Positions 1 through 7,784 of a DNA stretch of 64,000 nt are shown here, in pieces. The stretch comes from DATARR01 sp044868005. Lineage in GTDB: Bacteria > Acidobacteriota > Thermoanaerobaculia > Multivoradales > UBA5704. The stretch's first letter is position 1; the number at the start of each line of letters is the position of its first letter. The DNA lies in assembly GCA_044868005.1 (NCBI GenBank), contig JBIOVX010000188.1:80564-144563 (forward strand), in the 5' to 3' direction. A program made the translations under genes and the position numbers. The notes beneath the pieces were generated by a model. That model was not told the origin of the DNA, did not search any database, and saw nothing but the letters and a program-made list of their open reading frames with translations.

Positions 1-2619
1 CGTGTGCCCCGCGAGCGTAGCTCGCGCCTTGCGGCTGGCCACGTCCCACAGGATCACCGTCTCGTCCTCGCCCGCCGAGGCCAGCCGCTTGCCGTCCGGG
101 CTGAAGGCGACGCTCCACACGCCGCCCGCTTGGCGTCCCAGTGTGGCCAACGCATAGCGGCTGTCCAGGTTCCACAGGATCGCCGTCTTGTCATCGCTCG
201 CCGAGGCCAGCCGCTTGCCGTCCGGGCTGAAGGCAACGTCGTGGATCCCGGCTTTGTGCCCCATCAGCGTGGCCAGGAGCTTGCGGCTGTCCACGTCCCA
301 GAGAACCAGGGTCTCGTCCTCGCTCCCCGAGGCCAGGAGCTTCCCGTCCGGGCTGAACGCAACACTCCAGACCGCACCCTTGTGCCCCTCCAGCCTGGCC
401 AGCGGCCGTCGGCTTTCCACGTCCCACAGGATCACCGTCTCTCCCTCGCTCGCCGAAGCCAGCCGCTTGCCGTCCGGGCTGAAGGCGACGCTGTTGGCGG
501 CGCCCGTGTTCCCCGCGAGCGTAGCGCGCGCCTTGCGGCTGTCCACGTCCCACAGGATCACGGTCCCGTCCGCGCTCGCCGAGGCCAGACGCTTGCCGTC
601 CGGGCTGAACGCAACGCCCCGGACCTCGCCCTGGTGCCCCTCCAGCATCGCCACGCGCTCGCCGCTGTCCACGTCCCACAGGATCACCGTCCTGTCCTCG
701 CTCGCCGAGGCCAGCCGCTTGCCGTCCGGGCTGAAAGCGACGTGCCAGACCGCGTCCTGGTGCCCCGCCAGCGTCGCCACGCGCTCGCCGCTGTCCACGT
801 CCCACAGGATCACCGTCTTGTCCGCACTCGCCGAGGCCAGCCGCTTGCCGTCCGGGCTGAAGGCAACGCTCCGGACCGCGTCCTGGTGCCCCGCCAGGGT
901 GGCCAGCGGCTTGCGGCCGTCCACGTCCCACAGCATCACGGTCTTGTCCTCGCTCGCCGAGGCCAGACGCTTGCCGTCGGGGCTGAAGACGACGCCGAGG
1001 GCCTTCTTCCGGTGACCCGGCAGAAACGCGGCCAGACGCGGGTGGCTCACGAAGCGCCGCAGCAGCCCGGCCGACACATCCATTGCCGGAGCCACCCCGA
1101 CCGCCGCCAGGTTGACCAGAAGGGAGGTGTCGTAGTGGGGCTCCTGAAGCTGATCGGCGTTCGCCATCAGCCGCGTGCTTTCCGCCTGGTGCAGCAGCTC
1201 GTCGGCCTCCTTCTCCCACCGGGTGGCTTTCCACGCGAACCACCCGGCGACCCCGATGAGAACGACCACGACGAACGCTCCGGCCAGCACGAACGCCGCA
1301 TTGCGACGGTTGCGCCGCTGCTGCGCGAGGGCCGCCCGTTCCCGGGCCTTGGCCGCCTCCTCCGCCTCGCGGGCGCGGCGGCTGTCGCGGCTGTCCTTGA
1401 CCACGCGGGCCAGCACGTCGTGGGTCAGCTCGAGCCGGCGCAGGCTCTGCCGCTCGTCCACGCGCAGCAGGCGCCGCCGGATCAACGCGTCGAGTGCCTC
1501 GGTGGTGACGCCGGGCAGATCCAGCGCGTCCTCCAGGACGTGGCTGTCGCGGTAGCCGCGGTCGGTGATCAGCTCGTCTTCGACGAACGACCGCACGCGG
1601 GGATCGAGGCCGGCCATGCCGCGCTCGTAGAAGCTGGTGAGAATCTCGCGGTCGGCGCCCTCCAGCAGCTCGGGCGTGATGCGCTCGAGAGGCGGCGCCG
1701 CCTGCTGGCGCTTGTGGTTCAGCTCGCTGCACACCACGCTGAGCAGCGCCGGGTCGATCTCGATCTTGGGAAAGTCCGCCGGATCGACGGGAGGGCTGGG
1801 CTCGTTCTTCCAGGTCAGCCGGATGATCCGCCGCGCCACGTCGTCGTCGACCAGATGCCCGCCCGCGCAGGTGATCACCTCGTAGGCCTGGGCGCCGCTC
1901 ATCGCCGGCAGGCGGAAGCGGTTGTACATGAGGGAGGGCATGCGCTCCTTGAGCCCTTCCATCTCGGCCAGGAAATCCTCGCGGAAGCTCAGCACCAGCT
2001 TGACCGCCGCGCGTTTGAAATCGAAGCGCCTCGCCGCCGTGGGATCGGCCTCCAGCGCCTGCCTCACCGCCTCCGGCGGCCGGTTCTCCACCAGGTCGCC
2101 CAGCTCGGCCAGGAAGGCGGCCGAGCGGGCCTGGGAGGCTTCGCTCTCCTCGCCGAGCGTGAAGATCTCCTCGAACTGATCCAGCACGATCACCGGAGTC
2201 ACCGGACGGTTGAGCGCGCTCCAGAATTCCGCGTCGCGCCGGTGGAAGAACGACCACAGGCTTTCGCCTCCGGCCGGCTGGGAAGCCTGGACCCGGTCGG
2301 CCTCGCAGGCCGTCCGCAGCGCGCCGAAGATCTGCTCGCGCAGCGCCGGCACGCCATCGGAATGGTCGAGGCGCAGGTAGACCGGCAGGGAATCCTCCTC
2401 GCGCAGCAGCGGGAACAGCCCGGCCTTCAGCAGCGATGACTTGCCCAGCCCGGAACGCCCGAACAGCACCGTGAGCAGCTCGCGGCGGACCAGCCGCACC
2501 AGCTCGTCCGACTCCGCCGCCCGGCCGTGGAAATAATCGCGGTCGGTCTCGTCGAAGGAATCGAGCCCGGGCCACGGATTGTCGCGGCTCAGGGCCAGGT
2601 GCTGCGGCTCCGCCATCAT
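1..2619 (-). CDS. Membrane-anchored nSTAND1-type ATPase with C-terminal WD40 repeats (3' end beyond window)
   Basis: This is a signal-transduction ATPase of the STAND class, of the kind used in bacterial conflict and immunity systems. Seen in translation from 2619: an opening NPWPGLDSF with YFHGR shortly after, typical of nSTAND1 domains; a Walker A GRSGLGKSS near residues 52-60; a Walker B-like VIVLDQFEEIF near 140-150; a single hydrophobic helix near residues 437-458; then WD40 repeats beginning near residue 540. Eight SPDGK repeat units are visible, spaced exactly 126 nt (42 residues) apart, and the reading frame is still open at base 1. The start overlaps the stop of the SIR2-TIR gene (ATGATG over TGA), so the two are probably co-translated. 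The WD40 propeller would be the sensor and the ATPase the switch; no effector is visible in this chain, so the SIR2-TIR partner may supply it. The function is inferred from the family. Confidence 0.88.
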   Translation of the reverse strand, partial: MMAEPQHLALSRDNPWPGLDSFDETDRDYFHGRAAESDELVRLVRRELLTVLFGRSGLGKSSLLKAGLFPLLREEDSLPVYLRLDHSDGVPALREQIFGALRTACEADRVQASQPAGGESLWSFFHRRDAEFWSALNRPVTPVIVLDQFEEIFTLGEESEASQARSAAFLAELGDLVENRPPEAVRQALEADPTAARRFDFKRAAVKLVLSFREDFLAEMEGLKERMPSLMYNRFRLPAMSGAQAYEVITCAGGHLVDDDVARRIIRLTWKNEPSPPVDPADFPKIEIDPALLSVVCSELNHKRQQAAPPLERITPELLEGADREILTSFYERGMAGLDPRVRSFVEDELITDRGYRDSHVLEDALDLPGVTTEALDALIRRRLLRVDERQSLRRLELTHDVLARVVKDSRDSRRAREAEEAAKARERAALAQQRRNRRNAAFVLAGAFVVVVLIGVAGWFAWKATRWEKEADELLHQAESTRLMANADQLQEPHYDTSLLVNLAAVGVAPAMDVSAGLLRRFVSHPRLAAFLPGHRKKALGVVFSPDGKRLASASEDKTVMLWDVDGRKPLATLAGHQDAVRSVAFSPDGKRLASASADKTVILWDVDSGERVATLAGHQDAVWHVAFSPDGKRLASASEDRTVILWDVDSGERVAMLEGHQGEVRGVAFSPDGKRLASASADGTVILWDVDSRKARATLAGNTGAANSVAFSPDGKRLASASEGETVILWDVESRRPLARLEGHKGAVWSVAFSPDGKLLASGSEDETLVLWDVDSRKLLATLMGHKAGIHDVAFSPDGKRLASASDDKTAILWNLDSRYALATLGRQAGGVWSVAFSPDGKRLASAGEDETVILWDVASRKARATLAGHT
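85..1015 (-). repeat. 126-nt tandem repeats encoding WD40 units
   Basis: The codons for SPDGK recur at 91, 217, 343, 469, 595, 721, 847 and 973, a strict 126-nt period. The units are closely similar even at DNA level, which suggests recent tandem duplication or gene conversion rather than an old propeller. The array continues past the left edge of the window, so the total copy number is unknown. Confidence 0.9.
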
Positions 2620-3971
2620 GCCGCCCGCTGCCGGCGGTAGAAGTCGCGCACGAGCTCTACCAGTAACTGGGCGACGTCGGGCGGGACGTTCCCATCCGGC
2701 AGGTTCTTGCCTTGCGCTCGCTTGAAGGAATCGGGCAGCGGAGCACGATCGATGCGCGTGTCGTCGATGGTCACGGGAACGAGGAAGGCCTCGTCCGGCG
2801 CCATCCCGCGAGCGAAGTCGTCGGCGTCGTTCCACTCCCGCCAGAAGTATCGGCGCCGGTTTTCCTCGCTGAGAGACTGGCGCGAGATCACCGGCACGAA
2901 CAGCGAGCAGCGCTCGATGCCGCGCCGGATGCTGCGCGCCCAGTCATCTCCGATCTGCAGGGCTTCCTTGTCGAACCAAACCTCCAGACCGGCCGCGCGC
3001 AGGCCCGCGGCCAATCGGCTGGCGGGTGCGAGGTCCTCGCTCGCGTAGCTGACGAAGATCGCCCCGTTGGGGACGCTCCTGCCGCCCGTGCCCGCCTCGC
3101 GTGCCTCGGGTTCCGCGCTCGGGGCCGCCGCCGGATGGGCCGCCTGCCAGCGCGTTGTCAGCTCGGTCACGAACTGCGCCGCGGTCAACGGCACTACGCG
3201 GGCGTCGGAGCTGAAGCTTTCGAGGAACACCGCCAGCTCGGCGTCCTGCGCGATCTGGCTGCCCACCATCAGATCCCAGCGCCGGCGCTTCTGCGACAGC
3301 TCGAGGTTCCTCGCGGTGCGCAGGAAAAAACGCGCGAGCCAGTTCCTGAAATTGCAACCGAGGATGAGCAGATGGTTGCCGCGCAACTCGTCGAACAGCG
3401 TCTTGGGCTGCCGCTGCTTGTCCTGCATGGCGTGCAGGAACTCGAGCAGGTCCTCGTCGCAGATGGCGTAGTCCGGGGAAGCCGACGCCCGCCCCAGGAG
3501 ATGGAACACCACGGGCTGCCGGAGCTCGGACTTGGGACAGACGAGGTCGCGGACGGTGTTCGGCGAATAGGAGATCTGCTGTGCGCCGCCGAGAGAGTCG
3601 GCGAGCAAGGAGTCGAAGGTGAGCGTGACGAACAGGTCGAAACCGGGGATGCCGGCGAGCGCCCGCAGCGGCTCCGGCGGCGTCAGCGCGGCGTTGCGCA
3701 GCATCCTGTGGATCTGGGCGTAGAGCTCCTCCCGCTCGCCTCGCTGGCGCAGGTGCATCGAAACGACGTCGTTGAGGTCGAAGCCCTCGGCAAGGTCGGC
3801 GACGGGCAGCCCGAGATCGGCCGCCAGCCGCCGCGCCAGCCAGCGATAGAGAGGCACATCCGCGTCGCCTTCCCGCACCGTGACGAGCTCCGAACCGACG
3901 ACGGGAACGACGGTGCGGTCCTGGATGTAATCCAGGAGATTGTTCCAGAAGCTCTCCTGCAAGTCGGCCAT
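2616..3971 (-). CDS. SIR2-like / TIR fusion protein
   Basis: This 451-residue protein combines two NAD-directed domains. Residues 1 to about 275 resemble SIR2_2-type domains: VVGSELV near 24-30, a TLTFD stretch at 116-120 where sirtuins usually have TNYD or TNFD, VVFHLLG with a candidate catalytic His157, and LLILGCNFRNWLARF near 201-215. A Pro/Ala/Glu-rich linker leads to a TIR domain starting at AIFVSYASED (304-313), with a plausible catalytic Glu379 in FWREW. Both families cleave NAD+ in known anti-phage systems (Thoeris, DSR, TIR-STAND). The gene overlaps the downstream STAND-WD40 gene by four bases, so this looks like an effector/sensor pair. The oddity is the TNYD-to-TLTFD change, which could weaken SIR2 activity and leave TIR as the active domain. 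A second, broken copy of its first 109 codons lies at 4729-5056. Confidence 0.85.
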   Translation of the reverse strand: MADLQESFWNNLLDYIQDRTVVPVVGSELVTVREGDADVPLYRWLARRLAADLGLPVADLAEGFDLNDVVSMHLRQRGEREELYAQIHRMLRNAALTPPEPLRALAGIPGFDLFVTLTFDSLLADSLGGAQQISYSPNTVRDLVCPKSELRQPVVFHLLGRASASPDYAICDEDLLEFLHAMQDKQRQPKTLFDELRGNHLLILGCNFRNWLARFFLRTARNLELSQKRRRWDLMVGSQIAQDAELAVFLESFSSDARVVPLTAAQFVTELTTRWQAAHPAAAPSAEPEAREAGTGGRSVPNGAIFVSYASEDLAPASRLAAGLRAAGLEVWFDKEALQIGDDWARSIRRGIERCSLFVPVISRQSLSEENRRRYFWREWNDADDFARGMAPDEAFLVPVTIDDTRIDRAPLPDSFKRAQGKNLPDGNVPPDVAQLLVELVRDFYRRQRAA

Positions 3972-4014
3972 GAACCGCGCACTCCTTGGAAGTCTCTGCT
4001 GGCGTGGCTGGCCT

Positions 4015-4060
4015 CATTATAGTCGGCGCCGGGTGGTCAGCCACGCGAGTGTGTATAATG
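4015..4060. promoter_or_regulatory. Divergent TATAAT boxes between SIR2-TIR and vapBC
   Basis: CATTATA (4015-4021) and TATAATG (4054-4060) form an outward-facing inverted pair around a GC-rich centre containing the near-palindrome TGGTCAGCCA (4034-4043). The right-hand TATAAT lies only 8 nt before the antitoxin ATG at 4068, which predicts a leaderless vapBC message. The left-hand box lies about 45 nt before the SIR2-TIR start at 3971. No good -35 hexamer is evident on either side. A ribbon-helix-helix antitoxin bound here could control both directions; that is inference. Confidence 0.5.
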
Positions 4061-4067
4061 TGTAATT

Positions 4068-4313
4068 ATGGCCTCTTCCCTCAAGCGTGTGAATCTGATG
4101 CTCGATGAGGGTCTCGTGGAGCGTCTCCGACGGGAGGCGCGGGAACATCACATGAGCATGTCGGAGATGGCGCGGGCCCTCTTGGAGCGGGAGCTCAGCC
4201 GCACCCGTGAGCCAGCCGAAACCCTCGAGCGCCTCCGGCGCCTGCGTGACTCGTTCGGACCGATGCCGGACAGCACCAAGATCGTCCGCAAGGACCGCGA
4301 CCGGGGATGGTAA
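4068..4313 (+). CDS. VapB/CopG-like antitoxin of a VapBC module
   Basis: This 81-residue protein begins with a short beta strand (LKRVNLMLDEGL) followed by two helices ending in MSEMARALLERELSR, the usual ribbon-helix-helix layout of antitoxins that dimerise on operator DNA and bind the toxin with a basic or aromatic tail (here about residues 60-81). Its TGG TAA end overlaps the toxin ATG by 7 nt, so the two are coupled. A TATAAT box sits 8 nt upstream of the ATG and no Shine-Dalgarno sequence is visible, which fits a leaderless transcript. It is encoded against the direction of the surrounding SIR2/STAND genes. Confidence 0.75.
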   Translation: MASSLKRVNLMLDEGLVERLRREAREHHMSMSEMARALLERELSRTREPAETLERLRRLRDSFGPMPDSTKIVRKDRDRGW

Positions 4314-4720
4314 TCCGGGTACTGGATACCAGCGTCGTGGTGAAGTGGTTCTTCAACGAGGAAGGAACCGATCGGGCAGAAGCACTTCTATCGGAGCTCC
4401 TGGAAGGGAGCGCCCGAATTCAGGTCCCGTCCTCGCTGTTCTACGAGCTCGCCAACGTCATCTGGAGTCGACGGACCGAAGGCGTTAGTGAGCAGCAGGC
4501 CCGAATGATATGGGCCGAGCTTGTGTCCTTTCCCCTTTGGATCACCGATTGGTCCGAGATCCTGCCTGAGGCGCTGACCTTTGCAATCCAGCATGAAGTG
4601 ACGGTGTACGACGCCGTGTTCGTCGTCCTCGCGAAGCAGCTCGGTGGCGATCTCGTCACCGCCGATAGGGTGCTCTGGGACAAGGTCGCCGGCGATTGTT
4701 CTTGGGTGAAAAGGCTGTGA
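4307..4720 (+). CDS. VapC-type PIN-domain ribonuclease toxin
   Basis: This 137-residue PIN domain has the acidic metal-binding set in place: Asp7 in RVLDTSVVVKW, Glu47 in FYELANVIW, Asp102 in YDAVFVVLA and Asp120 in TADR. PIN toxins of this family cleave tRNA or rRNA and are restrained by the co-encoded antitoxin. The stop codon at 4718-4720 lies about 8 nt before the broken edge of a SIR2 gene copy that runs in the opposite direction. The module therefore sits exactly at a rearrangement junction. Confidence 0.85.
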   Translation: MVIRVLDTSVVVKWFFNEEGTDRAEALLSELLEGSARIQVPSSLFYELANVIWSRRTEGVSEQQARMIWAELVSFPLWITDWSEILPEALTFAIQHEVTVYDAVFVVLAKQLGGDLVTADRVLWDKVAGDCSWVKRL

Positions 4721-4728
4721 AGCGGTGG

Positions 4729-5056
4729 CGGGGATGCCGGCGAGCGCTCGCAGCGACTCATTCGGCGTCAGCGCGGCGTTGCGCAGCATCCTGTGGATCT
4801 GGGCGTAGAGCTCCTCCCGCTCGCCTCGCTGGCGCAGGTGCAGCGAAACGACGTCGTTGAGGTCGAAACCCTCGGCAAGCTCGGCGGCGGGCAGCCCGAG
4901 ATCGGCCGCCAGCCGCTGCGCCAGCCAGCGGTAAAGGGGCACGTCGCGGTCGCTCTCGCGAATCGTGACGAGCTCCGAACCGACAATGGGAACGACGGTG
5001 CGATCCTGGATGTAATCCAGGAGATTGTTCCAGAAGCTCTCCTGCAAGTCGGCCAT
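4729..5056 (-). pseudogene. 5' fragment of a second SIR2 gene, truncated at the vapC junction
   Basis: From ATG 5056 the frame encodes about 109 residues matching the N-terminus of the intact SIR2-TIR protein, with about 10 substitutions (for example V24I, V32I, R47Q, M72L). Similarity begins at the start codon and stops after ...LRALAGIP, just before the region that would carry TLTFD and the candidate catalytic His. Beyond that the frame runs on by chance into sequence antisense to vapC. The flanks upstream of the two start codons are unrelated. The fragment follows the STAND gene (stop at 5096) in the same direction, so the ancestral order was probably TIR, STAND, SIR2 before the vapBC module or a deletion removed the rest. 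Confidence 0.82.
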
Positions 5057-5095
5057 GTCGAAGATCGGCGCGTGCGAGAACTCCTGCGCGCTGCC

Positions 5096-7771
5096 TCATG
5101 ACTCCTGCTTGCTCCCAGGTATCAATAAGATTATCAGCTCGATTTTTCTAGACCCTCCGGAAACTGTCACATGACGAAGCCCTACCAAGGAGCCATCCGG
5201 TTTGAAAACCTGAGCCTTGATCTCGACAGATTGTTCTGCGCTAACAAAAAGTAAGCGGATCTCACCCGTGATATCCTCACCGCCTACAGGAGTTTTAACG
5301 CCTGATCGGAGCTGAGCCTCGGAAAAAGTCGTCTCCCTCCCCGAGCTATTTCTCAGATTGGCCGCTGCTAAGACCCTGGATGATGGATCGGTTAGTTCGA
5401 GGCTGAGCATTGAACCCTCTGGTGCCTTGTTCCAGACCCAGATCCTCTCTCTTGCCCGGGCATCCGGTTCCGGTCTTCCCTTCTGCTGGTCGCCACTGGG
5501 TGTGCGCTCGCTCAAGATTGCGGGACTCTCCAGCGCATCCGGAGCAAACCAGATCTCGTATTGCTTTCTCGGGACTCTCTGCTCGAATCCTTTGATCAGT
5601 TGTGGCTTGATGGGGGCTCCCGCGACGAGATACTCGTTCAGGAGCTTGGCAATCCCCTGAGCTTCCGACTCGTCTTCCCTCCGGAAATAGCGTACGTCGG
5701 AACGGGTTGCACCGCTCACCTTCTGGATCCCCGGAACCTTGATGCCGTTTTGCCGCAGCAGCCGCGCGATCTCTTCTGCTCGGGGCCGCTGCTCCTCGTT
5801 GCTGATGTGCAGATAGATGGTTATCGGCTGGTTGGGGAGTCGTTGGTTCTTGGACACCACCTGCTTGACAAACAGATCGTCGTACTTCTTCTGGAGCTCG
5901 GCAAGCTGTTCCGCGTTCTTTTTCAGCGATTTTGTCTCCTCACTCAGCTTTCTCGTCTCTTCACGCAGCTCCTTCGCTCTGCGATCCAAGTCTTCTGCCT
6001 TTTTCCGGTAGTGGAAGGCCGCCCCCGCAGTCACAACCGCGGCCACGAGGACAAAGATCAATGCGGCATACGTGCGGCGCAGCAGTTTTCGCTTGGCTTC
6101 GACCAGCGCCATCGCCTGTTCGGTCTCACGCCGCAGGGCATCTTCTCTCTCCCGCTGCATTCGTTCGACGGCCTTGGCGCTGGTCTGGACGAATTCTTCC
6201 TCTACAGCCGACAGGTTGGAATGGCTCTTCGCCTCCTCCAGTTGCCAGCCAGTCAGTAGACCCTCGTCGGTAGGCTTCCCGCTTTCCGCCCATCGCCGCG
6301 CCGCCTGGCTGAGGGAGAGCCGCTGCCGCCGCTCGATGCGTTTTTCGTCGATCCATCCCACGAAGCGTGGCCAGTTGCGCACCAGCGACTCGTGCTTGAC
6401 CTCGACGACCGCGTCGGTCGCGGTGGCGCCCGCCGTTATGCGGACATAATCGTTCTCGGCCAGCAATTTGATGACTTCCTCGGTGTTCGCCTTGCCCGCC
6501 TGGAGGAGACGGCTCATGGGCACCGGCTGGCGATAAGCCTCGAGTAGCTCGTCCACCCGCACCAGCTCCAGCAGCACGCGTCGGACCTCGATCTGAGTCT
6601 GCGGCGCGAGCCCGTCATAGAACTGGTCCGCGGAGGCCTTCAGCGCGTTTAAAGGGTCCCCGACCTTGTCATAGACTTCCCAGGTGATCCGGTTGCGGTC
6701 ACGCTTCTCCCAGAGCAAACGCAACGTGAATTGCAGCAGCGGCAACGCCGCGGGCTGTCCCAGCACCTTCTTGACCAGGTCGTCCACGATGCCGGCCTGG
6801 AACTGGAGGTTCACCAGCGCCGCCGGCTTCTCCACCGCCGCTTTGAGCTCGTCGTAGTCCATGGGGCGCATCGAGTACCAGGCTCTATCGAGATAAGGCG
6901 AGAGCGCGCGCAGCTCGACGACGCGGCTCCTGAACTCTTCCCGCATGGTCAGGATCACGCGGTGGCCGGCCTCCAGGAGCTGAGCGAGGCTTGCTACCAG
7001 CACCTCTCTGTCCTCTACGCTGGAAAGCGTGAACACTTCCTCGAACTGATCGATGGTGATCAGGGCCGGGGGCGCTTCCGTACTCACCAGAGAGAGCACG
7101 CTCTGGGGATTCTCCCGCAGTGCCGAGGCCACAGTTGCCGGACTGGCGTCCGTCTCGCCGCGGCTGCGCAGCACCACCTCCACCAGATGTTCGAGCACGG
7201 CGTTTCCCGGAACGAAAGGTGGAACGACGCGCAGTGTTCCCTCGGCCGCGAGCGCGGGCAGCACGCCGCCCATGACGAGAGAAGACTTGCCGCTGCCCGA
7301 GGCGCCGAGAACCACGACCAGCGGAGCGTCGCGCACCTGGGCCAGCAACGCCTTCTCGTCGGACTCGCGGCCGAAGAAATAAGTCCGGTCCTCGGCTCGG
7401 AAAGCCTCCAGCCCGACATAGGGACAACGAACTTTCTTCAGGTCCGGCAATTGCTCGGCATCGAAGCGCGCAAGGCGGACGCTCCCCGCCTGCAGGCCCG
7501 CTTGCGCGAGGCTGGAAAGCCAATAATCCAACAATACCTGACAGGAAGTACGCTCCTTTATCTCCTCCAGGTAGACGCCCGTCGCCGCGCCACGCTCCAG
7601 AAACAGCCGGATCTCAGGTTCGAGGCGCGCCAATGCGGCGGCCTCCCCCGCTGAGCTGGCGTCCTCTTCGAGCTGAGAGTCGAACGCTTCCAGGAGACGC
7701 GCGTGCGCTTCCCGGAGCTCGCTGGCGCTCTCGAAGGGGGCGACGGATTGGGCTACTGCCACATCGGACAT
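5096..7771 (-). CDS. Transmembrane STAND (nSTAND1) ATPase with extracytoplasmic C-terminal domain
   Basis: In this 891-residue protein, residues 1-115 are a helical N-terminal domain with LDYWLSSLAQAG, common ahead of nSTAND1 modules and perhaps an adaptor. PYVGLEAFRAED leads into the ATPase: Walker A GASGSGKS (156-163) and Walker B LITID ending at Asp241, followed by QFEEVF. The winged-helix/arm region ends with VKHESLVRNWPRF (458-470). One transmembrane helix lies at about 567-586, then a coiled coil to about 640, then a C-terminal region of about 250 residues predicted to lie outside the membrane. Its ITIYLHISNEE...AEEIARLLRQNGI segment resembles the C-terminal domain of the TIR-PASTA protein at 9390-11033. 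The start has a good GGGAG site 6 nt upstream and follows the TIR gene by 13 nt, so they form an operon. The DNA is visibly less GC-rich than the core genes, hinting at transfer. Confidence 0.85.
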   Translation of the reverse strand: MSDVAVAQSVAPFESASELREAHARLLEAFDSQLEEDASSAGEAAALARLEPEIRLFLERGAATGVYLEEIKERTSCQVLLDYWLSSLAQAGLQAGSVRLARFDAEQLPDLKKVRCPYVGLEAFRAEDRTYFFGRESDEKALLAQVRDAPLVVVLGASGSGKSSLVMGGVLPALAAEGTLRVVPPFVPGNAVLEHLVEVVLRSRGETDASPATVASALRENPQSVLSLVSTEAPPALITIDQFEEVFTLSSVEDREVLVASLAQLLEAGHRVILTMREEFRSRVVELRALSPYLDRAWYSMRPMDYDELKAAVEKPAALVNLQFQAGIVDDLVKKVLGQPAALPLLQFTLRLLWEKRDRNRITWEVYDKVGDPLNALKASADQFYDGLAPQTQIEVRRVLLELVRVDELLEAYRQPVPMSRLLQAGKANTEEVIKLLAENDYVRITAGATATDAVVEVKHESLVRNWPRFVGWIDEKRIERRQRLSLSQAARRWAESGKPTDEGLLTGWQLEEAKSHSNLSAVEEEFVQTSAKAVERMQREREDALRRETEQAMALVEAKRKLLRRTYAALIFVLVAAVVTAGAAFHYRKKAEDLDRRAKELREETRKLSEETKSLKKNAEQLAELQKKYDDLFVKQVVSKNQRLPNQPITIYLHISNEEQRPRAEEIARLLRQNGIKVPGIQKVSGATRSDVRYFRREDESEAQGIAKLLNEYLVAGAPIKPQLIKGFEQRVPRKQYEIWFAPDALESPAILSERTPSGDQQKGRPEPDARARERIWVWNKAPEGSMLSLELTDPSSRVLAAANLRNSSGRETTFSEAQLRSGVKTPVGGEDITGEIRLLFVSAEQSVEIKAQVFKPDGSLVGLRHVTVSGGSRKIELIILLIPGSKQES

Positions 7772-7784
7772 AAGGTCTCCCGGC

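Noticed and set aside
4..2439. Long open frame on the plus strand opposite the WD40 gene
   Set aside because: It is antisense to the STAND-WD40 gene and its periodic Arg/Pro/Val-rich translation simply mirrors the 126-nt repeats.
191..2575. Long minus-strand frame overlapping the STAND-WD40 gene
   Set aside because: Its product is a low-complexity Gly/Arg/Ala string; the true frame in the other phase shows Walker motifs and SPDGK repeats.
4758..5099. Alternative start at ATG 5099 coupled to the STAND stop
   Set aside because: That ATG overlaps the STAND stop neatly but opens a different phase from the SIR2 fragment and encodes an Arg/Ala-rich shadow product.
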